Positions 1 to 9,198 of a stretch of DNA of 25,000 nucleotides are shown here, one piece after another. The position numbers were made by a program, and so were the translations under genes. Under the pieces are notes generated by a model. The model worked only from the letters and a program-made list of their open reading frames with translations. It had not been told where the DNA came from and searched no databases. The stretch is from Cristatella mucedo (lineage: Eukaryota; Bryozoa; Phylactolaemata; Cristatellidae): NCBI GenBank assembly GCA_009760855.2, contig WPIO01000059.1, forward strand, positions 1,350,001 through 1,375,000. The letters are read 5' to 3'. Positions within the stretch are counted from its first letter, which is position 1. The number at the start of each line of letters is the position of its first letter.

Positions 1-2020
1 ACTTGCGCACACGTATGTTGTGATGGGTCAGGTCAGGCGGCAGAGCCCAGCTGGGGGACTCACTGACTGACGGTCCATCTGAGAGGAGACAGCCCAGCCG
101 ATAAAAGAGGCCGACCTTGACCGATATAAGAGGACAAAAAAATAGTCGATGCTGTCCGTGGCTCAGCCACACGTGCCTTTCGGTATGCTTCGGGCATAGG
201 CATCCGGAAAGAACACAAAAGCAACTCAGTATTTTAGAAGTGAACTGAATGGGGACTCATTGAGGACTCATTGACTCATTGACCCACGCAAATCTATGAT
301 GGAGTTTTATGCCCGAGCAAGAAGGCTGCGACACGTCTGTAAAATGGCAGTGTCTATTTATTGATGAAAACTTGTTCTGAACACTTCCATCTTAGTAGTT
401 TTACTATTTTTCATTTTCCCTCGCAGAAATACTTCGCGCCATTGCCAAGATGAGACCAGCTTGGAAGGCTGCCTCACGTCGCGTCCCGAGGCTAGCATGG
501 CTGACTTTCCACAATGGCCACCTGCTCAGGTAGCCAATCCTACCTCCAGCCAGCCCGTAGCAAATTCAGTCTCCTGTAGAGCTCGGGTCGGCTCTGACCT
601 TACTTAATTAGCCTCTGGCTACGGAGTCGATGCCGGAAGCCGGAGCTTCTGCTGTGGCTTCTGCTCTGTTTAATCACGTGGAGCAGGCGGCCTGAAGCCG
701 TTCCTGCTGGGATAGTAGGCTCGTCGGGATTTCCAGTCACGTGGGCCTTGGAGCTTTTCCTCTGACCTTTCCTTTCCATCGGAATCATTCTGTTCGGAGG
801 CTTTTTGAGTCGATCAAGTGCCTACTGCTCATGAGCTCACGTGCCTCGGCTGCTAGTAGCTGGTGGCTCCAGGGCTAGGCTAGCTAGAGTTCGGGAGGAG
901 CTACTGGAAATAAAAGGCTCATTACTGCCGAGGTGACTCTGAGTGACCTCCAGGCATTGCCTAGCTGCCTACCTTCGTGTCTGCCAGCCACCTCTTGGAC
1001 CTAGGCAGGGTTAAAATGCCATGATGCCACAGTGCCTAGAATTAGCATGCAAATGCTGTGGGTGGTTGCTGCAACCGCAGACCAGCAGCAGGAGGCAGCT
1101 TGGAGCAGTCACACAATGTAGCAATGGCAGCCTCTTAGACAGGGCTGCGGTCCCGATCGCGATCAAGATAACAGCAGTGGCTTAGGCTAACAGTTTAAGC
1201 CGGCATCTATCGTCCAAGCCCTCAAGGTCAATCTTCCTCCGCCAGCGACTTTTAGGAGGAGGACATGCAGCTGATGCTTTGCTTACCTACCAGAGTCCAC
1301 TAGCTGAGAAGGAGGAGGGGGAAGAGGAGGAAGAACCAGAAGGATCAGGTATATATAAGCTAATGACGAAAGATGGCTAAGCCCAGGTTGCCCAACTGAT
1401 TATAGATCGTTAAGGGAGTCGGAGGAGGAGGATCGGTCGAGCGGCACGAACCTGCGTAGGCAGGCAAAGCCGGAGGCAGGCGAAGCCGGATCTCCAGCTC
1501 ACCCCAGGAGCTCGGTAGACGATGGATCAGGGAGATTTACAGGTCCTGCAGACAATGGTGCCTGATTGGTGACGTGTGAGGGCTAGCCAGCACACCCAGG
1601 TGGAGGCATGGGGCTGCCGTCCCAGTTGACGTACGTCAGTGTAGCAGCCGGGCATTAGCCATTCGCCAAAATGCTCGAGGTGCCATTAATCTGTGGGCTG
1701 GGCTGGTGCTGTATTATGCTGGGGCTGTGGCCCAAAATCTCTCCACACCCTGCTCGGCACGTGGCCCCCACCACCAGGTTTGCCCCCCCCCCCCAGTGGC
1801 ACCAACGTCCATTTGCCTCGAATGTTCGGGAAGTGCTGATTTGCTTCGGTCCCACAGCTTTGATAGCTGCAAAATTAATTCCAACGATTCTGGAGAAGCA
1901 ACTAGCAACAAACATGCCATCACTGGCACGAATGCTTGCCGTGGAGAGGCACTCTGAAAGAGCAGACTTCCGACATTCGACATCGTTACAGTCTCAATCT
2001 ATTCAAATGTCTCGCGACTC
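1..2020. other. No recognised gene; anonymous DNA with short tandem repeats
   Basis: No frame gives a protein I recognise, and the open frames near 1655-2108 overlap on both strands, as expected by chance. Visible structure is minor. An 11-bp unit (ggactcattga) occurs twice at 253-274, followed by a partial third copy to 282, which creates an AP-1-type TGACTCA at 272-278. A 16-bp unit (ggcaggcRaagccgga) occurs twice at 1459-1490. A TATATATAA run at 1350-1358 lies just downstream of a GA-rich stretch and could be a TATA box, but no gene is visible after it. A run of 12 C lies at 1783-1794. Confidence 0.6.
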
Positions 2021-2024
2021 CCTG

Positions 2025-2025
<1 letters not shown>

Positions 2026-2060
<35 letters not shown>

Positions 2061-2078
2061 CACACACACACACACACC
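2026..2078. repeat. (CA)n microsatellite
   Basis: Nearly pure CA dinucleotide tract of about 26 units, with one phase slip (caacac) near 2060. It makes overlapping frames look open by encoding Thr-His repeats. Confidence 0.97.
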
Positions 2079-2360
2079 AGCCAAGTGATTAACGCATTGG
2101 TGTGTTAACATTAATGTGCCCCCGTCTTGCTTGCTACATGCTTACTGTAACGGTTCCCAGCGCTAAAGCCCTTAACCGGAAAACTCGGCACTTGTAATGG
2201 TGCTAGCCCTTGTCGACAGGTGACAACTACCACGCTGGTCGTGCTGGTGCCAGGCCCGTGCCTCGAAGTGGGGCGAACGAGCAGCAGCGCTGCACCACGA
2301 CTCGCAAAAGTATTCCGAGCTGAGAATGGAAGCAATAAAGAGCTCGACCATTACTTGATA

Positions 2361-2437
2361 TGACTAGTCGGTATCCGTAGAGTAGAGAGGTCGTCACCAG
2401 CAGCAGCTTCGGCGGGCAACTCCCGGGTTCGACCACC
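2361..2437 (+). other. Possible decayed tRNA-like SINE head
   Basis: A B-box-like string (gggttcgacc) at about 2425-2434 follows, at tRNA-like spacing, a stretch around 2367-2398 that loosely resembles an A box. The arms do not form a tRNA cloverleaf that I can see, and there is no matching LINE-type tail. It could be an old SINE head or a chance match. Low confidence. Confidence 0.22.
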
Positions 2438-2895
2438 AAACCACAACTGCTGCGTGGCAATTTATTATGTGACTTGGGCTTTTAGGTCGCCTGTCCATAG
2501 ATTACGACATTAACTTCCGTGCAAGGGCTGATAAATCACCAGAAAGCACAATTGGACTTCTCTCTAGCAGAGCCAATAAGAGATAAGACCAGCAGCTCTC
2601 AGCAAAATCGCTACGTCCTTCGCACCGGCCCTGCGCATGCTTGAGGCTGCTCCCGGCCGCCAATCACGAACGAGCGCGCAGGCAGGCGATGCACGGCACG
2701 AAGCACAGTAGCACAATATACACAAGCACTGGCAGCCACCGTTTTTAAGCCGTGTCTTTCGAGGTCCGTGCCAAATGAGTCCGGTGAGCTTTTATCCTCG
2801 ACTTAGGCTCGGCTTTTGAGCGGTGCAGGTGGGGTGAACACAGACCCGGGACACACGTGCTCCCGGAGTGGAGGGGGGCATCGATGGTAATGGAA

Positions 2896-2993
2896 AATAT
2901 ATATCATAAATATATATAAATATAAATATAAATATACTAAATATACTAAATATATATATATATAAATATATAATATAAATATAATAAATATAA

Positions 2994-3024
<31 letters not shown>

Positions 3025-3025
3025 C
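2896..3025. repeat. AT-rich TATA/AAATAT low-complexity block
   Basis: About 130 bp made almost only of A and T in ATAAAT and AT units, ending in a pure (AT)n run near 3001-3024. The flanks are GC-rich. No gene signal accompanies it, so the many TATA-like strings here should not be read as promoters. Confidence 0.95.
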
Positions 3026-3644
3026 GGATATACGCCGCCCCCTTCGACCCTGCCGTTCGGGTCCTTCGGTTCTCTTGTCTCGTAGCCTGCTGAGGACAGA
3101 CTCAGGGTACTGTCGTTACTGTGGCAGCCTGCCAGTAAGGTGCCTCAGCAGAACGTGGCTTCCTGTTACATCTTTCTTCAGCCTCAATGGGCTGCTGGCT
3201 CCCTCAGGGGCAATGCGAGTGCAGGCGCAGCGTGAACGCAACGAAAGCTTTGAAGCAATCAACTTCTCGATAGGCTCGCTTCTGCTGCTGCTGCCACTGC
3301 TGCTGCTACTATACTGCACTATACTTCTATACATCGGTGGCAGTGGGGGGGGGTAGCAGACGGGGCTGTAGCAAGCTAGGCTGAAGCAGCAGCCAAAGCC
3401 GAGACAAAGAGTTGAGTGCTGAAAGCTACTGATGCTCGGCTGCGGCAAAGTCGGCTCAGCAGTCAGGCGCCGGCCCAGAAACCCCTGCCTGGCACTAGCA
3501 GGCCACGGTCGGTCGCCGGCAGCAGCAGCTGCTGCTACAGCCTCTCTCTCCTTTATCTCTCTATCGCCGGCAAACGGAGCCGAGCAAATAGCAGCTGATG
3601 CGTTCTGGGGTTGCTTGGTTGGATCTGGAGAGCTTGCACGAGGC

Positions 3645-3752
3645 TGCAGCAGCAGCAGTGGCAGCAGCAGCAGTGGCGGCAGCAGCAGTGGCGGCAGCAG
3701 CAGTGGTGGCAGCAGCAGTGGCGGCAGCAGCAGCAGCGGCAGCACGAGCATC
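3645..3752. repeat. 15-bp CAG-type minisatellite
   Basis: The unit cagcagcagtggcgg is repeated about six times with single-base variants (tggtgg, cagcgg). Because 15 is a multiple of three and the unit has no stop, several frames on both strands stay open through it, giving Ser/Gly, Gln/Trp/Arg, Ala/Val and Leu/Pro repeats. None of these resembles a known protein outside the repeat. The same motif cagcagcagtggcggcag reappears at 12167-12238. Confidence 0.93.
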
Positions 3753-3925
3753 CGGGCGGCTGTTTCGTCGAGAACTGCAAGAAGCGAACTGCCAGAGCAG
3801 AGCAGCAGGCAGGCAGCGTGGGAGGCTGCGTGGGCTGCAGTGCCACGGCTCCGAGCGCTGCCCACGCCCTGGCGTGTGCATCGACTGAAACCACCATGGT
3901 CAACCAGTCCCAGGATACCTGCTCG

Positions 3926-3927
<2 letters not shown>

Positions 3928-3988
<61 letters not shown>
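3928..3988. repeat. (GA)n microsatellite
   Basis: A pure GA tract of about 30 units. It extends the spurious open frames started by the CAG minisatellite just upstream. Confidence 0.97.
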
Positions 3989-3991
<3 letters not shown>

Positions 3992-4454
3992 CGCAGGATT
4001 GCTGATGACGCTCTCAAACGAAAGCCAACCGCTAACCAGCGTCTCGGAGGCACAGCTATAGCGCTCCAAGCACGACTAGTCTAATTAGAGAAATCGATGC
4101 TTCTGGATGGCAATCGATGTCTCCCTCTACCTGCGGTTTACACCGATCTAACGATGAATACTGGCCTGCCTTTTTCCAGCCAGGTTTTAATCAAGAGCCT
4201 GTTAAATCTCACGGGGAGCCATGGGCGATCGAGGTGACGACCTAGCCGTAGCAAGGTCGTTGCAGCCTGACTGCACGTTTCCTTTGTACAATCTCAGCTG
4301 GGCGTAGCAGCTGCTTGTGATTGGATCGACACTGCGACGCAGCAGGATTCACTTTCTCTCGTGCGATATTGGCCGGCTACCTGCGCCACGCTACCACCTC
4401 CAGCCTAACTGCTAGCGGTTTCCCTGTGTCGCCAGTGAAGTCGCTTGCTGCTCC

Positions 4455-4912
4455 CAGGCTAAACATCGTACCACCCGCTTTTCTGACTCATCTTGTTTAG
4501 CTATGCCTCGAACGGATCCGAAATCCTTCTGAGACCGTGCCTTTAGTTTGCATGCTCCCAAGCCCTGGAACTCACTTCCGACTTGCGTTACGACATCTCC
4601 TGACTTTTCCACATTTAAAAAGAAACTAGTCACGCATCTATTTATCACAGCATTTAGCGGGTCCCTGTGATTCGTTCTTTATGTGCTTATGCGTACTGAC
4701 AACTGCGCTTGCTGCTACTAACCACACTTGCAGTCTGACCTTGTGCATGTCACCTACACCTAGCCATGTTATTCTTGTTGTTTATTGAGCATGCTACCAC
4801 TAACCATTCGATCGATCGTGCTTCCTTTGCAGCAAATGTAAAGTGCCTAGATAGAGATTGAGTTCTCTGAGGGCACAATAAAAAATGCATTGTTATTAAT
4901 ATTCTCATTATT
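4455..4912 (+). mobile_element. LINE-A 3' end (5'-truncated non-LTR retrotransposon)
   Basis: This is the C-terminal end of a CR1/L2-like reverse transcriptase ORF plus the 3' UTR. The frame reads the conserved string WNSLPTCVTTSPDFSTFKKK followed by LVTHLF, which corresponds to the WNSLP...FKxxLKTHLF segment at the end of such RT proteins. The 3' UTR runs to a terminal hairpin at 4843-4876 (GTGCC ... GGCAC outer stem, AGAGA/TCTCT inner stem) and then an AT-rich tail. It is closely similar to the reverse complement of 14668-15130. The ORF is broken and cannot be functional. The clade name is inferred from the motifs. Confidence 0.85.
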
Positions 4913-5258
4913 AACTCACTCCCGACTGACGTCACGACATCCCCTGATTTGCCTACATTTAAAAAGAAGCTAAAAATGCATCTTATTGTCTCAGCATTTA
5001 ATGGGTCCATGTGCTTTGTTGTTTGTGTGCTTATTCGTGCTGACACTGTGTATGTTGCTACTAACCATATTTTCATGCTGACCCTGTGCATGTCACCCCC
5101 TAACCATGTCATGCTTGTTGACATTGAGCATGCTACCAATGACCATTTGATCGTGCGTCCTTGGCAGCAATTTTTAAAGCACATAAAAAGAGATTGAGTT
5201 CTCTGAGGGCTGTATTTTCAAATGTTCTATTATTATTATTATTGCTAGTATTATTAAT
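4913..5258 (+). mobile_element. Second LINE-A 3' end, in tandem
   Basis: A second 5'-truncated copy begins immediately after the AT-rich tail of the first, at the sequence corresponding to the AACTCACTTCCGAC part of the RT C-terminus (WNSLP region). It runs through the 3' UTR to a degraded terminal hairpin at about 5179-5212 and ends in an ATT microsatellite (5228-5258). Its body aligns by eye with 4570-4900. The two copies share orientation. Confidence 0.82.
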
Positions 5259-5339
5259 CTCGCACAATGATCGTAGGGCAGTCTGCATCCCTGCTGGAGA
5301 CTATCGTGGCTGGCAGTGATCGAGGCACTTTTTGCAGCC

Positions 5340-5475
5340 ACCACGGTTTGGCCCAAGGGTCACGGTGCTTGCCTTAGACGACCGAGATCGTGGGCTCGAG
5401 CCCTGCGACATATGCGAAGCAGAGCCTGGACAAGCAGTGATTCACTTCCCTTCGGGACGCTAAACCAATGCATTT
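5340..5475 (+). mobile_element. tRNA-derived SINE copy (diverged)
   Basis: This aligns with the SINE copies at 16208 and 24507. It has an A-box region (ggtttggcccaagggtcacg), a GCTTGCC block, then a B-box-like GGGCTCGAGCCC at 5392-5403, and a LINE-A-like tail with agtgattcact in place of the AGAGA/TCTCT hairpin. It sits about 80 bp after the LINE-A tandem. It is a decayed copy without a usable internal promoter. Confidence 0.7.
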
Positions 5476-5833
5476 TTATACAAATGCCTTCTTTACCCAA
5501 CATGCCTTTTACTGCCATGCGTGCAGCGGTGGGGAAAACTCCAAAGCAGTGGGGACAACTCTGCAACGGTGGGGACAGAGAAAGAGAATCAATTTTTTGC
5601 TGTCTGCACGCTGCTGCACTGCCACAACAGTGCACTCGAGGGAGCCCATGAAGGCCGGCGCAGATCGCTCGGGTTGCTGAAAGTTGCGCTGGAGCAGAGC
5701 AAACGTCGATCGTTGATGGTCCGAGATGCTGGCTTCTGTTGGCAGGTTCGCCAGGCAGCGATGCAGAGCGGCTCACCATCGAGCGACTGACTGCTCGACT
5801 GCGGGAGGCGCCGAAAGTGCAGAAAGGCAAAGC

Positions 5834-5897
5834 GGCCTGGCCGAGCTCGGCCAGGCCTGCACATCCGGGCCTGGCCAAGCTCAGCTTGGCCCGGATG
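5834..5897. repeat. Twin palindromes
   Basis: The first, 5834-5857, is a perfect 24-bp palindrome with half-site ggcctggccgag and no spacer. The second, 5862-5897, pairs catccgggcc and ccaagct with agcttggcccggatg around a 3-base bulge and a very short loop. The two lie four bases apart and share the GGCC-TGG-CC theme. The surrounding open frames on both strands are not recognisable proteins. Confidence 0.85.
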
Positions 5898-6740
5898 GGC
5901 AGGCACTGAAGCCTGCCGGCGCAGCCGGATTCCCAGTTCCGACGAGCCCGTATCTCGCGACGAGTCAGGTTTCAACACAGGGCAATCGTGGTGGTGCGTC
6001 AGCCAGCGGGATCAAAGGGGCTCGGGGCTCGTAAGCCTAGCCTAACTCAGCTCAACTCACCCCCCCCCTTCCAGCTCAGACTAGACTGCTTCGCAGTAAG
6101 CAGCCTCTCAGCCAGAATCGACAAAGCAGCGGCTGCCATCCCAGTGCCGCGCAACTCGGTAGCAGCTGCGAGCCAGCGAGCGATCGGCTGCAGCATTGCT
6201 GCTCTCCTCTCTCCTCTGCTCTCTCTCTCTCTCTCTGCTTGACATCCCAAGCATCCGCAGACTGAGAGCAAAGCGGCGGCGGCGACGGTGAGCCACCCAG
6301 CGCTCGGGGCCCTCGAGGCCTGCAGCAGCAAGTCCTTCGGCAGGCAATCTTTACAGGCCTCTGCAAGCAGCCAGTCATGCTTCTCTGCTGCTGTATTACC
6401 GAGACTCTTGTTCAACAGGTTAGAAGGTCAGCTCTTACTTCTTGAACAAGTGGCAAATGTGATATGCCTCTGTCAACCACTTGCAAACAGTGCTGAAAGC
6501 GACCGATGCCATTTTCTGACCCAGCCGGTCTTTAGGTTCACTGAGAGTGGCAGCTTGCGATGAACCAACCAATACGGAAAAATATGAAAATATAAAAGGA
6601 AATATGAAAACATAAAATCGAGCCTTCGCTACCCCGAACCCAGCACTCCCCTAGTCCGTCCTCATACTAGCTGATTTAGCTCAGCCTCGTTTGCATAGCA
6701 GCAGTAGAGCTTTAACGGCTATCGCACTGCTTGCATTTGA
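5898..6740. other. No recognised gene
   Basis: Anonymous sequence. It includes a C-run at about 6059-6068, a short (CT)n at 6222-6237 and scattered CAG/CTG. Several open frames overlap on both strands and none shows a family motif. Confidence 0.5.
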
Positions 6741-6749
6741 CAATAAAGA

Positions 6750-6830
6750 TTCCCCAACTGCAGGATTCGAACCCACGACCTCGGTCGCGGAGAGAGTGCA
6801 AACCTTACCTCCTGTACTCTCGCTCATCCT
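6750..6830 (-). mobile_element. tRNA-like SINE head (diverged)
   Basis: Read on the minus strand there is a perfect B box (GGTTCGAATCC), preceded by CGACCGAGGTCGTG, which matches the region before the B box in the SINE copies at 5340 and 24507. Further 5' the string acaggaggtaagg lines up with the A-box end cagcggttaagg of the 24507 copy. After the B box the sequence does not continue into the LINE-A tail, so this is either a different SINE subfamily or a fragment. It could also be a decayed tRNA gene. Confidence 0.55.
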
Positions 6831-7194
6831 GCTAGCAGCTAACGAACTGTTCGTGCAAGATACATAACAATCCAGTGTCAGGCTGGGAGAGGCCTCCGAT
6901 ACAGCCGGGCGACCGGATACAGCAGAGCGACCGGCGCCACCGGTTGCCGCCGGCCTGCGACCCGTGTTTTCTTCCTCCTCCAGCTGAAGGCAGCTGCCTC
7001 TGGCCGTCATCGAGCACAGCAGCAGCAGCATCGGCTCGATGAGCCGCTAGGCAACGATTCTAAGGACAAGGCCGGGCATTGCCTCGCCTCCCATGCCGAT
7101 ACTCAGATGTGCCAACACCAGAGACGAGCAGCAGTTGGTTCCTTATGCAGGCACGAAGGGAACCGAGGAAGCAAAAGAAAAAACTTCGCCCGTG

Positions 7195-7237
7195 ACCTCT
7201 GTGACCCGTGACCTCTAAGGGGTCACCGTGAGGAGTG
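7195..7237. repeat. Short GTGACC repeats with an inverted pair
   Basis: The string gtgacctct occurs twice within about 25 bp, with gtgaccc between. The second copy forms a six-base inverted pair with ggtcac (gtgacc ... ggtcac). This is a minor local structure with no assigned role. Confidence 0.5.
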
Positions 7238-7711
7238 TGCCACTCCAGTCTCGACAGAGGGTGCTGCGGCAGAGCAAGACGAGAGATAGACAGACAGAAA
7301 CACCAAGCAGGATACCGCAAGTCTGTCTTGATGTGCTAGTAGTCTAGCCTGGCCTCTAAGAATCGAAGCCTGAGAGACTTTCTCAAACTGCCTGCCTGAC
7401 GCAGGCTCCGATGGATCGCGTTATGACTGCCGGTCACAGTCAGGGCGACTTTCTCAAAACTCCCAAATTCGGACAGGCCATTGAACTCCCGGCTGGTAAC
7501 CGGCCGGCTCTCGGTACAGAAGCTCTGCGGACCTTGACCTCCTCGGCGGCCCGATCTCCTGCTTCCATGGCGAAGCAGCTGCCTTGACAGCAAAATCCAC
7601 TGCCTAACGCCAACCGGCCAAAGAGCCAGCCAGCCGGGGTCCGGCAGCCAGACGGCGTTGGTTAGGTCGTGCTAGAGCCACTCACAGCTACAAACATGGA
7701 CCACCTGTCGT

Positions 7712-7745
<34 letters not shown>

Positions 7746-7754
7746 CCCCCCCCC
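7712..7754. repeat. (CA)n tract followed by a C-run
   Basis: About 14 CA units at 7712-7740, then taaa and a run of about ten C at 7745-7754. It lies downstream of the BTG-like gene's candidate poly(A) site. Confidence 0.95.
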
Positions 7755-7923
7755 TTGGGTCCTGGGAGCCCTAGCTCCGACCGATATCCAGCCGCAGCAG
7801 CCACACCGCAGCCTCGGCAGCAGCTGCTGCTCTTCTTGGCCGGCCGAGCTCAGCGGCGGCCAGGCCGAATTCTGCAGAGGCCAGTATTAAGATCCGTGCG
7901 CAGAAATACGGCACACGCTCGTC

Positions 7924-7929
7924 TTTAAT
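7924..7929 (-). terminator. Candidate poly(A) signal ATTAAA of the BTG2-like gene
   Basis: On the minus strand, ATTAAA lies about 240 nt downstream of the stop codon of the BTG-like ORF and is followed by a GT-rich stretch (gcgtgtgcc), the usual arrangement for cleavage and polyadenylation. ATTAAA is the commonest variant of AATAAA. The 3' UTR is therefore inferred to run from 8166 to about 7905. Transcript data would be needed to prove the site. Confidence 0.45.
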
Positions 7930-8166
7930 AACTTGACTTAGCGGCTGCTGCAAAATATCTTTTGAGCCGCGGGCTGGAAAAATATATGCACACCGATTCG
8001 CAGTTGGCCGTCCATTAATTCGTAGCTGCGTATTGCGTAGACCGGCTCTAGCAGATCGTGCGGACGGAGGAGAGCACAAATGCTAGGACCAGCGCGAGTC
8101 CTGAGATCCGACGAGGAACTTGGCCGGCTGAGCTAGCGAGAGCGAGCGACCGCGACAGCAGACCCC

Positions 8167-8829
8167 TTAACTAGAAACGTAAGCTGCGTAGTGGCTGAAC
8201 GGGGGCGGTCTCCGACCGCCGCCTCCGCGCAGCTGCTCCTTGCAGCTGACGTACATGACGTCGGCGGCGCACGACGACGGCCCGACGACATGGGCGTGCC
8301 TTGTAGCGACCACAGCCGCGCTGCTGGCATGCTGCGAGTCCGGCGAGACGGCGCCGCCGGCGGCCTGGCGACGGAAGTCGGCCGATCCGGGACGCGAGGA
8401 AGCGGCGCTGCTGCTGCTGCCGCCGCAGCCGCCAGACGAGGTCGCGCACGTGTCCGAGTCCGAGTCGACGACGTCCTGGCCGCTGCTGTACAGCACTCCG
8501 ACGCTGCCGTTCTCGCCGATGCGGAGCGCCACCTCGCGGGGGTCGATCCACAGCGTCAGCTCGAAGGGCAGCAGCGAGGCCAGGTTGGGTATGCCGCACG
8601 CTGCGCCGACGGCCGCGAGCAGCGGATCCATCTGGTGGTTGATGCGAATGCACCGGAACCCGGAGCCCTTGGCGGGCCACTCGGGGAACCAGTGGCCGTT
8701 GTAACGAGCGCACAGGCGCGCCTCCAGCGCGCTGGCGAACGACTCGATCTTGTCGAGCGTGATCCGGCCGACGTTCTGCAGCAGCACGTGCGTCAGGAAC
8801 CCGACGGCTGTCTTCACTTCGGTCAACAT
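8167..8829 (-). CDS. BTG2: BTG2-like antiproliferative protein (BTG/Tob family), single exon
   Basis: The 220-residue ORF is a BTG/Tob (APRO) family member, nearest to vertebrate BTG2/BTG1. In animals these proteins bind the CAF1 (CNOT7/8) deadenylase of CCR4-NOT, promote mRNA decay and slow the cell cycle. Residues 1-12 (MLTEVKTAVGFL) match the start of the BTG domain. Box A is at about 43-64, with HWFPEWPAKGSGFRCIRIN. Box B is at about 86-107, with ELTLWIDPREVALRIGENG. W94 aligns with the deadenylase-contact Trp103 of human BTG2. F58 replaces human Tyr65. The C-terminus (SCKEQL ... HYAAYVSS) matches the end of BTG2. A Ser/Gly/Ala-rich linker (about 118-190) makes it longer than the usual 158-171 residues. 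The start has G at -3 and aligns with Met9 of BTG2; a short upstream exon cannot be excluded. Vertebrate BTG1/2 carry an intron near box A, and none is present here. Family assignment is firm; orthology to BTG2 rather than BTG1 is inferred. Confidence 0.93.
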   Translation of the reverse strand: MLTEVKTAVGFLTHVLLQNVGRITLDKIESFASALEARLCARYNGHWFPEWPAKGSGFRCIRINHQMDPLLAAVGAACGIPNLASLLPFELTLWIDPREVALRIGENGSVGVLYSSGQDVVDSDSDTCATSSGGCGGSSSSAASSRPGSADFRRQAAGGAVSPDSQHASSAAVVATRHAHVVGPSSCAADVMYVSCKEQLRGGGGRRPPPFSHYAAYVSS

Positions 8830-9151
8830 TGCGGCGCTACAATCAACGCGAAAGACCGACGGGTAAGAACCGAGGCCGCCCGGCTGACGGAGCGGAGAGG
8901 TCCGCCCGGGCGGGCGTGGGGGCGGCGATGGGGCACCGGCCGACAGCGTCGCTGCTTTTGCAGCTGCAGCCCATACCGTTTGCCCGGCGTTTGTACAAAA
9001 GAGTTACTGCAAAAATGCGCTGCTTTCTCGAAATTCGTCGCGATCCCCGAGCAGCCTGTGAAGACAAAGCCAACCTGCGTGAGCCGCCTGCGGCCACACA
9101 ACGTCCAACTCCCAGCGCGAGTACCGTACCGCCGGAGCCGCCGATCAGCTC

Positions 9152-9159
9152 ATAATATA
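9152..9159 (-). promoter_or_regulatory. Candidate TATA-like element of the BTG2-like gene
   Basis: On the minus strand the string TATATTAT lies about 320 nt upstream of the ORF start and about 20 nt downstream of two CRE half-sites. This would place transcription start near 9125 with a 5' UTR of about 300 nt. A second TATA-like string, the palindrome GATATATC at 9209-9216, and an inverted CCAAT at 9219-9223 lie further upstream and are an alternative core promoter. This is inference from spacing. Confidence 0.35.
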
Positions 9160-9178
9160 GATCCGGGACACCCGCTTA

Positions 9179-9198
9179 GGACGTCAGCGTCTACGTCA
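9179..9198 (-). promoter_or_regulatory. Paired CRE-like sites upstream of the BTG2-like gene
   Basis: On the minus strand TGACGTAG (9198-9191) and TGACGTCC (9186-9179) are two CREB/ATF half-sites four bases apart. TGACGTCC matches seven of eight positions of the full palindrome TGACGTCA. A one-mismatch CArG-like string (ccgtatatgg, 9238-9247) lies about 40 bp further upstream. BTG2 in mammals is an immediate-early gene whose induction involves CREB, so the arrangement fits. No binding is demonstrated here. Confidence 0.45.

Noticed and set aside
3116-4069. 317-codon open frame on the minus strand
   Set aside because: It is held open by the CAG minisatellite and the (GA)n tract and encodes Pro/Leu and Ser/Leu repeats. 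Other frames on both strands are open over the same bases, and no domain is visible outside the repeats.
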